From the NCBI GenBank assembly GCA_037954325.1, contig JBBMNZ010000015.1, positions 7,224,501-7,288,500 of the forward strand: DNA of 64,000 nt. Reading direction: 5' to 3'. Positions 24,973 through 38,400 of the stretch are shown here, in pieces; the first letter of the stretch is position 1; each line of letters starts with the position of its first letter. A model generated the notes under the pieces. The model had not been told where the DNA came from. It saw only the letters and a list, made by a program, of their open reading frames with translations, and did not search any database. This DNA is from Fistularia commersonii (Eukaryota > Chordata > Actinopteri > Syngnathiformes > Fistulariidae). The translations under genes and the position numbers were made by a program.

Positions 24973-26442
24973 CCTATATATATATGGGTATTTTATCCTT
25001 GGGGTGCGCCAATCTTTGTCTCAGGGTGTTGTGGAGTTTGAAATGTACCGGCATATATACACATCAAGATGGTGTATATACCGGTACATTTTGTACATTT
25101 GCACAACAAGCCATTATAACCTAGACCCGTCCACAAGCCTGGCAGTTCTATCCGGAAACTCCCCACAAGCCATCAGAACTGAAGAAGCCTCTCGGATCAG
25201 GGTCCTCAAAAAAATAAATTCCAGTCCAGTCGCGACAACAAGAAGATTTTCACAAGAATTCACCGTGACCTCGATGACCGAGAACCTCCACAGGCCATAA
25301 TAAGTGTCGTAATTACCCTGGAAAATAAACCACTCTTGACAACAAGCAGACCATTGCAAGTAAATGAGTGGAGTTATGAGACAACAATTAGAACCATCAC
25401 CACCAATCAGAAGAAATTCAAGTCCAGTAGATTTTGACAAGAATTCCCGGTGAGAACCTCCACAGACAGTCAGAACAGGGGTGAGAGAATTCAAGCAACC
25501 AGAAAGGGTGAAACTAGCAAAAAATACTACATCAAAATCATTTGTGGGTTTGATCAAAACACGATAGTAACAGATGGGGATGAGTCGCCGGTTTAAGCCG
25601 TAACTTCTTGTAAATTGAACTCCGACCGATGGTCTGGAAAAAAATGCAAAATGAAACGTTCGCTAAGAGTCACCAGTATGAACGGGGATCTGCGGAGTGG
25701 TTGAAGTCACGGGATTAATCTTACCCTCCATGTCTCGGCCCAAGCAGCAGCACCAGTGGCTCCGGATTCCCTCCATGGCGTCCCGGTCCTCCTGCGACAA
25801 GGACGGTTCCTGGCTCATCAAGTGGAGGCAGGGGATCACCACCTCGTTGATGATGCCGACACCTTCCTCCACCTTGCTCTCCTCTCCACTGCAGAAGAGC
25901 CGGGATGCGCTTTCATTCAGGGCCTGCGAGGGAGATGGAAGGTTAGCCTTCGCTTGTGTTGATGATCCTCTATGTCCAAGTCAAAACGAGCTTTTTTTTC
26001 CCCTCCTAAAGTGGATTTTTACTGGGTTATCATCAATATAATAAATCTCATGCAGCACAGAAGTGTTATATCTTTAAACGTATCATTTGAAGATACGATA
26101 TATCTAACTTATGTCGTTTAAAAAATTCATTAAGCTATTGCCAATTCCCCTAAGCATTTCCTTGTTAATTTTTTTCCCATTATTTTGAAATAAATAAATG
26201 ATTAAAGAAATAAAATGAAAAAAGGAATGCTGGATGAAAGTTGTACCTTAAAATAAAACTTAAAGTTTTAATAAATCATATTGGCTTCATATGAGACGTC
26301 TTCCAGATTCTTACAGATCAAATATCAACTTTGAGTTGTGAAATACACTGTAACATTTCTTCAATTACTAAAAAGTAACCAAATTGGGAGCAATTGGAAA
26401 AATAGAAATTAGTGTAGAAATGTTCATCAATCTCATCATTTT

Positions 26443-26481
<39 letters not shown>

Positions 26482-29400
26482 AAAAAATGATGATTGATGC
26501 TTGATTAATTTAACTAATTAACTATTTTTTTATTAAATTAATTAATTAATCAACCAATCAATCAATTAATTTTGTTTTTAAAATCAAACACATGGGTCAA
26601 ACAGGAACATGTGACATACAGGACTGTCCCAGAAAATTAGAATATTGTGATAAAGTTCTTTATCTTCTGTAATGCAAAAATTACTTTGTCATGATATTCT
26701 AATATTTTGAGATAGGATTTTTGAGTTTTCTTAAGATGTAAGCCATAATCAGCAATATTAAAATAATAAAAGGCTTGCAATATTTCAGTTGATTTGTAAT
26801 GAATCCAGAATGTATGACATTTTTGTTTCTGTAATTGCATTACAGAAGATAAAGAACTTTATCACAATATTCTAATTTTCTGAGACAGTCCTGTAATTGT
26901 TACCGAAATAATCACTGGGAAAAAAATTGCTGGGAAACAAATGTCTAACAAAAATGCATTTTCTCTGCTGTAACATCGGTCTAACTCACAGTGAGGCACT
27001 TCCTCCTGTAATTGGCAATGAGGGATTTGTCAATGCCTCGTTTCTCCCCCGTCCTCACAAGAGCCGCGTTTGTATCGTAGGCGTGGGCCAGGTAGATCAG
27101 CGCCTCGCGCATCCTGCCACAGAAGCATCCCAGATTCATATATAGTTCATAAATATACAGAACATAAAAAATCACACACAATGGAAGATACATTCAATGT
27201 TAATATCGTTCTCTGGACTCGTTCGGAGGGGACGTGACAGTGTACTTACTTGCCGTGCTGATAGTGCTCCAGGCCTGTCAGGAAGTACAGAAACACCGTC
27301 CTGAAGAGCCGGTAGTCATCGTGCCAGCGCTGCCAAAAACACACACACTAATCAGAGTAGTGTATAATTTCATCAGTTTGCAGCTGCAATAGAAAGGTGA
27401 ACACATTCGCAAAGGCCGAGCTAGCTGTTTTCATTGAATTTGGGCTATAACCCTCATAAATAGCAGAGGACTGCTCTTTCCTTTATGACTTAAAATAAAA
27501 AAAAATCAAATCAGTTTTTTTTTTTTGGAATATTTCTAAATACCCCTGTAAATTGTCAATAGAGGGAAAAAGCATCTTGATTATGTGCTACTAAGTGTGG
27601 CATTCTAAGTGAAACAAAATTTGAGAGGTAGGACCTAAAAAGGAATAAGACTCTAATTACTAACAGACAGAAATTTCATGAAAATGAGACAGAATTGATC
27701 TAAAAACTCTGAAAATGCCTTAAAATGCACCAGGAATTACTTAAATTACCAATAAAAGACTAAAAAAATATGATAAGATATCAAAATTGCAGGCAAAACA
27801 CCTGAAAAATGGCAAGATATAAAAATAAGCGAGCTTTTTTCAATCAGTCATGTGCAAAAATATTCGACATTTTTTTTTCCAAAGATAGTCCAAAAAATGT
27901 AGTTTTTGCAGATTTTCTTAGGAGTTTTAAACCCACACTGTTTCCTGTTGTGAGAAAAGTCAGTGCTGCTCTGTGAGTGGTCGCCAGTGTCGTTTCACCG
28001 ATGCGACCATGAAATGTGACGCCACAGTCAACATGCTTGTCATTCCGCTGCAGCCAAATGTCACAGGGTTCACGAGCTTGCAATCTTTAAGAACCAAAAT
28101 AATCTTAAAAACGGAAAACCTCCAAAACTCTCCCCAAAATGTCTGAAGGATAGAAATTAAATGCGTTATGTGACTTGCTGTAACGGCTTCATTTATATTT
28201 CAAGAAACATATTCTTGCGGGAAGAAATTAAAATGAAATCTTCCCACCAGAGGCTTTTCCCATTAGTGTGTAACTCCTACAAGGTGCGAGGATATTTAGT
28301 ATTTTGTTTTTCACAAAAAGATTTTACATTATTTAAATGTAAAAAATGAGACCAATTCAATCATTTCCTGTGAAGATCCAGTGAATTTATGGATAGGATA
28401 AGGTTATGATAAAATTAGCAGGCAAAAAAAGAATGACAATAATGTTCAAAACACCAGTATTAGAAATAAGAAATAAAGTCTTGATACATCAATTAAGTCG
28501 CAAAACTTGCAATGAGATTTTTGTCCCTAACGTCTTCTGCACCATAGTGCAGTTGTCTGTGGAATTACAACTGTTGGAGTATTTTTTTTTTATTTTTTAT
28601 ACTGGACTCCTGATTGATGAAATTTTAACAAGCTGGTTAGCTAGTTAGTGAGTGAAACGGGTTACCATGTACTCCTCCATGTCCATGTCCTCAGGTGTTA
28701 TTAGACGGAGCTTGGCTCGGGCTTCTCTCATGATGCTGATAGCCCTGCAGGAAACCCAAGTAACTAATTTCACTGGCATTTATCTTTTTCAACAATCTTT
28801 CTATGTTTAACTCATTAATAGAAGGTTCATAAGCAGAGGGGAACTCCCCCACCCTAAAACAAAATCCAATAAACGCATTGAACTGAATGATAGTAACAAT
28901 ATGTAGCACTGTACATATACTCTGCTTGCTCAAAATAAACATTAATCCTCTTTTCGATTTCTCACACATTCATCATAAAATAATTAGATACAGTATATAT
29001 CAGTAGTAGTGATCTTAATGAGAAATTACACATTTTCATTTATTAACTGATGACGATTTGCTCAACGCTGCATATAATATCTTTATATTCAGAAGTCACA
29101 CAATCATATTCTCTTCTATCTGGTAAATAGAATGAAGTGTTATAATTTACTTCAGCATCAGTAAAGTATTTCTGATTCTGATCTTGTGAGGGCATAGGGC
29201 AGAGCCGGGAATTTACGGCCCGCGGGCCACAACCGTCCCGTTTTGCTTTTTTATTCGACCCGCAAAAGCATTATCGATCAAGATTGAATTTAGAAACTCC
29301 TTATTTTTCCTTTCATTTAATTTTGTAGGATGATCACATACAAAATAATGTCGGTACATTTATATGATCATTAATAATTTTAAAGTTGAAATAAAATGCT

Positions 29401-32400
29401 GAAAAAAATTAAATATTTACATAGCAATTTTGTTTTGGTTCAATTTACATGAAAATAATTGCCCACCCCTGGAATAGGGTGTTAATCCAGGCCGCAGTTC
29501 TAAAATCTGACCACTAGATGGCGCTCTTTCCCCGTTGTTTTGACAGCCAAATCTCTTCACAAGGCAAATTTCCTTCCCAGCTGGGCTTCACCTTAGAAAT
29601 CCCACATTCTGCTACTTTCACATTTTGTACTGTAACGTTCCGAGAAGCCGGAACTCTTACATCCGTCATGAAATTAGCATGAGCTCGAGTTAAAAGAGCG
29701 AATTTCTATCAAAAAAGAAACATTTTTAATGAAAAAAATGATCTTGCCACTGCCCGATTCTTGAATAACACTGAAATCCTGCCTAAATCCTTATGAGAAA
29801 AACAAATCGAAACAAAAATGAGGCAAAATTCTGATAGAAATGTAGAACAAAAGTTTGAAAGTTTTTTAAAGAGCTCAATATTTAGTTAAGGCAAATTTTC
29901 ACAAAATACTGAGGAGCACTTGGGAAAAGGAATACACTATGCTGATTCTATTTTTGCAAAAAAATAAACCAAACAAACAAGTTTATTGCAATAAACTCCT
30001 TTTCAAGATAAAGGAAAATAAAACTCCAGTGTTTAAATCAAGCGGTCTCAAAAAAAGGGGAAAGGGTATCTTTTCACAATTATTTCCAAGTAATCTGAAC
30101 TTTTTGGTTTTGGTATCAAGGTATTTATGAAATTATTCATGAAAATATTACTATATGGTATTCTTAATGTGTTAAATTACCAAATTACATTTTTGAGTAA
30201 AGTGTCAATGTAATGAAATTTCATTCTGTTGTTTAACGATAAAACCATGTGGTTATATCAGTTTAATAATATGTTTAATGTTCTACTGAATAAAGTGCAG
30301 TTTAGCTTTTACCATCTTCTAGCCACGGTGATGGCGCTAAATAGTCAAAGAACATGTCACTAACCGTAAATCTTAATTTTAGATTTTCTTTCTTTTTGTG
30401 TTTGGGCCACATTGTCCTCATCCAAGGAGGATTAAACAATGTTTAAGCAAAGCGTTTATGGGTCTCTGACCTCTCGTCAAAGCTGAGATTGCGATCGGTG
30501 AACTGCTCCAGCAGCGTCCTCTCAATGATGCGTTTGGGTGCCTGGTTCTGGAAGAAGTACACGAGGGCGTGCTGCAGCCGGGCGTCCTCTTGGGAGGTGG
30601 CTGCCTCCTGGGATAGCTCGTGCAGCCGGGCGTACTCCTCGTGGAAGGCCTTCGGGACACGGTGCATGTTTACATTTTAATATTGATTCACCATTCCGAC
30701 TGATGAGCTTGAACGAAAAAGAGGGCGTTTTCGTCGCGCGTCCGTTCTCCCGGACGAGAGGTGAATCTTCGCCACGACTGTGACCTACATGGCTGAGAAC
30801 TTTTGCAGAAACGGGTTATTATCTGTACGTATTATTAGTCAACAAACCTTGATGAGGCCTGCTTCTGGGCCTTCCTTGTCAAATATTGCTCGGGCCTTGG
30901 CGATGGCCAGAATGACCCCTTGCATGGCAGGAGTCAGCATCATCTGAAATGAAACATGTGATTGATAAATAGCGATCTCATACAAATGCGTCAACATCAC
31001 AAGTGACCTTGGAACATCTGGATGGCTATCTCAAAAACCATAGTAGCATCGGGGATTATTAAAAAAAAAAACAAAGAAAAAAAAAAACAATTTTAGCGTT
31101 TGATCAATAACAATTGTACGGATATTATAAAAGCAACTGTTACACCGATGTAAACAATGACTTTCTTAGAAAAAAATAAACTAGAAATATGAAGGAAAAT
31201 TGTTAACAAGAGCGCTGAAAACTACATCAAAAATAGTCCGCTATCTTCAGATGATTGAAACTGTCATGTGCCCAACAAAAGATATGTGAACACCAGTATG
31301 TGACTAACTATGTTAAAAATCATTAATAACCGCAACTGTGGTGAAAACACGTTGGAAACAACTTTTTCAAAAACAAGGGAAAAATAAAACAAGGTATATT
31401 CAACCTCACTCAAATTAATTACTTTCATACATTGCTGAGATTCCTTGTCATTAAATCTATGTTATCAGATTTGACCTCAACATCAGCGACTTTTGGGATG
31501 TTGCGAGTTTTGCAGCGGCATTTTAACAGCATTACTCATCCTGCTGGATCCGGTGAATTCCAGTTTCGGTCCAGGTCATAAGTACTTAAAAAAGTACTCT
31601 GAGTAAAATTGCCCTCGATTTAGTCGCCTGAGATGAGTGTTAGGACTTCCATAGGATGTTAGAAGAGAAACACCTTCAATCTTTGGCCTTGCCTTCAAAT
31701 ACTGGAGAATTCAATTAATGTGCTCGAATGACCTTGGTAGTTTTGAAGGGATCAATAACTGGCAGATGATATAAAGCACTCCACCAGACTGAAGAACACT
31801 TTCTACCCCAGAACAGCGGCTGCTCTAAATCAGGCCAGGAAAAAGTAACTGTAACATACAATCCATGTCAACAACTCACATGTAGCCAAGCGGTGTGGAA
31901 ATATATATTTTTTTAACTGAATGGCTATTTGCACTGCACTATATATAATATCTGCAAACGTATCGTTGTGTTTTTTCATTCTTAAGGTACATATATTTAT
32001 AGTATATCTCACAACACAGGGTGCAGAGGGTCTGTTTATCCGTGAGTCATGTCCGATTTGTATTCATATTCATACGCTGTACGTTTCACCTCCCTGATAT
32101 AGACGTATAGAATCTGTGTTCTGCAGTTTCCTTGCACAGAAATCTATTTTTTCGTTTCACAATGAGCGTCTTTCAGGGCTGGAAACCAACTGTCATCGCA
32201 CGGTACAACTTGTGCTCTGCGATAACGATAAAAGACTATTCTATTGCATTGTATTCTATTCTATATGGCTCCCTTGAAAGCCAGATAATGTGTTTTGAGA
32301 AGCAGGAAAGCATATTCTGTCTTGCTTATAGACCCACATTCACTTTTGATTTTGGACAATATTTTACACTTTCAAAAAATGTTTCGTGCTGATACTTTTT

Positions 32401-35400
32401 CTGGAGGTCGAAGTCCATATCTGTACCTCTTCATTGTATCCGTCAGCGTCGGCTCGCACCATGATCCTGCCCACGTTGGGAATCTCTACCTCTGACACCT
32501 CATTCTCAGCCTGCCTCGCTCTCGATGCGACGCTTTGCTGCTGCTGTTGTTCTGGAGCAGCTTCTGGTTGAGCAGATTCTCCAGAAGATTCTTCGGTTTC
32601 CAAGTCGGGGCCCGTCATTCCAGCATTGTCCCGCTCCGCCTGCAGATCGGAGGCTGGCTGGTAACTGAGCTTCACTTCAGAACCAGCGGTCTGGGGAGGG
32701 GGGGTTTGGGAAGAATCGCATCACAATAACTCACAACTGTTATCATCAGTCACACGAAATGAGGAGAGTGTATCTGGAAAATGTCCCTCCACCTCACCTT
32801 CAACAGGGTTTCTATTTTAACTCTGAGTCTGGAAGTTGAAACACGTGCTCTGATAGTGGACTCCCCAGAACTTGGGTCAACTCAGACCCGGGGACACCAG
32901 TCCCGTTAAGCGGCAGTTAATTTAAGTTAGACATGAGTTCAACCATTTAAAGGCCCAAGAAAAAAAAAAAAAAACATCAGTAAGATGGCACTTTTTGTTC
33001 TTATAGAAAGTTAGGGTCTAAAAATTTGGTTTAGCCAAATTGGTCAAACTGGTTTGTTTCAGTTATCGTCAAAACGAAAATTTAATTTAACTTTTTTATG
33101 AAAAAGAAATTTTATAAAATTTTTGGGGGGGATTTTTAATTTTTTTAATTAAATTTTTTTTTTTTTTTTTAAAGTCTATATTACTTTATACTTTTTTCAC
33201 CTCTTATTATGTATACTCCATAATACTATCATTTATTAAACCTGTGTAAGTCTTTAAGTGGATGTTTATATTTAGGATTTCCAGGACTGGCGTGGACCCT
33301 GTAAGTCCACCAACTGTCAAAATTGACCTAAATACTTCATGACCTTTCTGCTCTGCCTGACATTAACTTGTTGCTAAATGGGGAAACAGGATCTGCGACC
33401 CAGATGTAACCACTTCATTTTACTGGCGCGGAATTTCTGATCCATATTCCAAGGGGGAAGCGGGCACGGTGCCCGAGCGCGTGCCCACCTGACTTTGCGG
33501 ACCCTCCTCAAAATTGGCCGCCTGCCCGGGCTCCGGGACGTTGGGGGTGGAGGGGGCGCTGTTATGAGGTCGAGGTCCGGGGCTCTCTGGCGGCGGCGGA
33601 GGGGTTAACGCTGGGTCTTCTGAAAGAAGACAGACTTAGAGGGTTAATATTTTAGATTAAATTAAAAATGTCACAAAATAGTCTATTTTGGTGATCAGCA
33701 AAAAACGATGTAAAGCGATTCTGTCATTTATTACATGTGAGACAACGTGTCTGGATGGCATAATATGTAAACAACTGTAAAGTCATGCCTGTAGAGGTTC
33801 ATAGTCATCCAGGTCATAATGAATTATTGTCAAAATCTTGTCGTTATGGCAACTCGACTTAAATTTCTTCACTCGAAGACGTTTCCCCCCTCATCCAAGA
33901 GACTTCTTCAGTGCTGAAATGTTCTGAAATTCTGAAGAAGCCTCTCAGTTGATGGATGAAACATCTTCAAGTGGAGGAATTCAAGTCCAACTGCCAAGAA
34001 AAGAAGAGTTTGACAAGAAAACAGTAAAGTCACTTAACCATTTTCTTAACACTTAAAAGGGATACTAAAAGGCATTTAAGAACACATTTAAATCCTATTT
34101 TTCTTGACCATGTTCAGTGTTTTTGATAACTTTGATTACTTTAGAAAAAGCTTTCACACATTTGTCGGGGGGGGGTGATGATTTACCATCTGGTGCAAAT
34201 ATATGACAACATCCTGTTGGCACCAACCTTTCTGATGACATCTTTCTGAGACAGGCTCGGGCTCTGGTTCCGTCGGTGACTCCGGTTGTGGTTCTGAAGC
34301 ATCTTCCTGTTCCAGATCCTCAGTTTGGGGTTCGGGCTGTGGGACTGGTGAAACCTGTTGGGTGTGATCTTGGTGTTGTTTTTGAGGCTCGGTGGAAACT
34401 GTCGACTCTCCCTGCGGTGTCGCCGTTTGGCAAAACTGCTCCTCCCATTCACTGAGCTCCTGCTGGAACCAGCGATTGTCCTCCTGAACGTAGCGTCTCA
34501 GTATAGATGGCAGGGAATCCATGCCATGCAGGGCCTGGCCTGTCTCATCGTCTGTGTCTTCTTTTAGATAGACATTGGGTAAAACCAGTAAAGACATTAC
34601 TGAAAAATCAGGAAGACACAAACTACCGATAATTACACAAACTACACCTGTCAATTAATCTTCTTTTAATAATAGCTTGGACTCTCAAAAAAATGTATTT
34701 TGTGAAAACTGCTTCAAATTTTAAATAATCCACACATATATGAGAACCTACAACTCAACTAAACAAATACAATTATATTGATCGAAATATTTTGAAACCA
34801 ACTTTGAAATTTTGACCCTCAAAATGTATTTCTGGAAAAAAGGCCTGGAATCATATTCCTTAAGGCTATATAAGGTATTGTCCTTTGTAACTATGCTGGA
34901 TGTGTCTTAACCTTCCTTCCATAATAGAAATAGTAATCATTTTTATATATAACTCCATACACAAAACTCTGAAACACAGTTTTTTTTGTCGGTCTTGTGC
35001 ATTCTCTAACTTCTCTAAGAGATGCTAGAGTCCTTGAGATTGAGTGAAGACTGTAATAAAGGCATTTTTATGCCAGTTGCTCATATAAATGGTGACTAAA
35101 TTTATTGTGCCGGGCAGTTAAAGTGACTTTTGTGCCGTTTAAACTTTGAATCGTGATTGGTCTAATTCCATTACATACAATTACATTACACTAAACAATA
35201 CAGTTATTTTAATAGAACTTTTGCCAAAACCAAACATGTGAATCAAACCTAGTAATCTCAAACTATTTCATAACACTAAATAACTACAGTTATTTTAATA
35301 TCTGTACCTGTGATGAGGTGTGGCAGCCGGTCATCGATGTACATCAGACAGTAAGCGCTGGCATTGGTCATCCCTCCAAAGCTATCTCGTTCCAGTTCCT

Positions 35401-38400
35401 CCCAGGACGACTCTGTGATACTTATATCGTTGTATTTCATCCAGCGCCGGTTGGCGTGGTCGTAGATGTAGGCCCAGTAATGTCCCGCTGATGCCTGGCC
35501 CTCGTGCACAAGAACGGCATGGAGTCTGTAAGGCACCTGAGGACGATGGGAGGAGGAAAGGAACCGCTGTTTAAAATCCTGATGGCTAAAATAGCAAGCG
35601 TTTGACATCCAACTTTGTATGATATCATACAAGATATAAAAAAATATACGCTATAAAAGCAATGGAGGGTTACAGTGTGTAAAGTAAGAGCAGAAATAAG
35701 TAAAAGTGAGACTAAGACGGAGAGACTAAGTGCGTGAATAATGATATAAATAATGTATAAGTCAGGGTAAGTAACAGGTATTAAAGTGGGTGAGACAAAT
35801 AAAATGCAGTACTCAAATTAGTCAGCAAGAGTAACCAAGTAAATGCATGCATGAATCAGTATATGAGTAAAGGTGAGCAAGTGGCAATAGCAACAAGTAA
35901 AAGAAAGAAATTAAAGGGCTTAGCAAGTCTAGAAGTGTACATAAGTATGAAAGAGTAACTAAGTGCAGGTAAACTATGTGTAAGAATTAAAAAAAATAGT
36001 CAAAGTGTGAGTGACAAATAACTAAGTTTAGTCAGGAAGGGAATAAATAAGAGTAAGCTAAAATGACTAGGTTAAAATAGAAATGTCATAATTAAATCTC
36101 ATCAGAAAGTCAATTAGTCCACGCTACTACAAAATGAGATACCTCAAAAAAAAAAGAAGAAATCGAGTTAAAACACAAGATAAAATTCCTGAAATTATCT
36201 GCCTTTGAGGTATTGCAGACTACTAATTGGATTTTTTTTTTTCTGTTGTCTTGTTTACACCATTTCATCTTCAGTTTCCTTCGAAATTAATGGAATTCAA
36301 ATTAACCTGAGCCTTTTCACGGCTGCAGAGGCTGTTTCTCACCTGACAGAGGCTGTTGTCTGAGTACATGCCCTCCAGCGCCTGAGTGAGCCTGTCGATG
36401 CTGGCCTTTAGTTCTGAAATACAAAGAAAAATCAGCAACAAGACGGGGAAAACAAAAATCGATTAGGTGCAGCAATGACTGAATGAAGGGGAATTCTGAC
36501 TCCTCAGTACCCCAGCCCAATACATTAATATGATTATAAAAAAAAAAAAAGCCTGAATTTGTTACCGGCAAAACCAATTCAATTCATTTGGTGCTCATTT
36601 ACACAAAAAATAATAATAAAAAACACATATCAAAAAACCCAATCAAACAAAAGCATCCATTTTTTTCACAATTTTAAGGACATGATTGCAATATCCCTCA
36701 ACTTAAGTGCCCTAGAATTTACTCCTATACTGGAGCTGGTTTCTCTCTGCTTTGGCTCTTGTGTAGGCAACTGTGACTCATATTACCGACCAAGCAAAAG
36801 TTAGTGGATGAATAAATTAGTACGTAAGCAAAAATAAAATAAATAAGTATTAATCGGTATATCAGTAAATAGACACTTTTCCACTGCTAAGCTGTGCTTT
36901 CAATGTTCATTTTGTTTACACTGTTTTTTTTCTTCAAATCCAGTCTCTCCAGCAAGTACTCCTTGTGCACTGACAGTGTTTTCCATATAAAGTGCACAAA
37001 CAGTTACATAACCTGACATGGTTTAGTTCGTGGATCATGATTTGGATCTGGTGCAAGAATCAGTCCTCTATTTCAAGTAAGTGTTAGATTTCCTCCCTCC
37101 TGTCCAGGCTCCCTTTAGAAAATTGGTTCTGCGTATTTCAATACCTCAGTGGTTACAAAATCAGGTTGTTTTTTCCCCTTTAATTGTATTTAAATTAAAT
37201 TAATAAAAGGTAAAAATGTGCAAATAAATGCCATTTTTTTCAAAAGGTGGTTAATACAAGGAAAACAGCTAGACATAAGACATTATTTAGAAATTTCGTT
37301 TCATATCCTTAGTTTGCTTTCAAAATTTCATAAGGGCTTGCTTTACTGTTAATGTCATTCTCCACTTCTGTCCTCCAGCGCTGAAGGCAGGTCTTCATAA
37401 AGTTCATCTCCTCCTCTGTGATGCTGTGGGGGGCTGGATGTGGGGGGCAGTCGATGGGATGTCTGCACTGGGTGAACGGCTTGTATATGGGGGTACGTTG
37501 GGAACTGGATGCACTGGAAAGCGGATCCTCTGAGGGGTCAGTTTCTCCATGGTCAGTGTCACCAGGGTCACTGAAGGAGCCAAAGATACTGTTTACTGAG
37601 GACAGCCGGTGTTGAGCATGTATTTTTTCAGATATAATGATATATCATTGCATATTGATATTATTAAGTACAAAACAAAACAGATCTGACCCAGCCGGTA
37701 ATTCATTGATATTGATGTAAATTGAAAATAGGGGACTTGTGTGAATTTCAATTTTTTAATGTGCACTGTTACTTGCATTAAAGTTTGTTTTTCAAGAAAG
37801 ATTACAATAACAAAGTAATAATGCCTTATAATAATATGATAGCAATACTAATACAACCACTAATAGTAACAATAATAGTATCAAAAATTATAATAATTGG
37901 TTATTTCATCTTTTTAAGGTCAATTCTTCCTGGTTTTAATTATTTTCCTGTCTAGTTTTGGGTAATTCCTGGCTTATTTACCATCATTGCCTGGGTAATT
38001 TTAGATTATTTTCTTTCTTTCTTATATTACATTAAATCACAAAGTTTTTTTCTTTTTATATCTCGCCATATTTTATTTTTTTCATGTTCATTATGAAGAA
38101 TCATTTTTTACTTTTAAGGTGATTTCCGCCCCGCGGTACCAACCTTGCCTGTCTTTGAGTCCCCTACTCCGTCAGTACTCCGCTATTTCGGAACCTCGGT
38201 AAAGCCGTTTTAAACTCTCTTTCTGTTGGTATGCAGACTTGATGTTGCATTTGGGTTCGTACACCCCTGAACCGTTACAGATTTCTTCTTTACTTTCGAT
38301 GACCTCTTGCAGATGCTCAGTGAATGGCTCACTGCTAATTGCTACTTCTAGTGATTTGTTTAGAGCTGGAAGTTAAGCTAGCTTTTGGCCAATTTTAGAC

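Noticed and set aside
24565..25300. Two long + strand frames (158 and 189 codons) with Tyr-Ile repeats as possible genes
   Set aside because: The frames stay open only because (TA)n lacks stops in these phases. Flanking residues have no family, and the same DNA reads as a Penelope-like fragment on the other strand.
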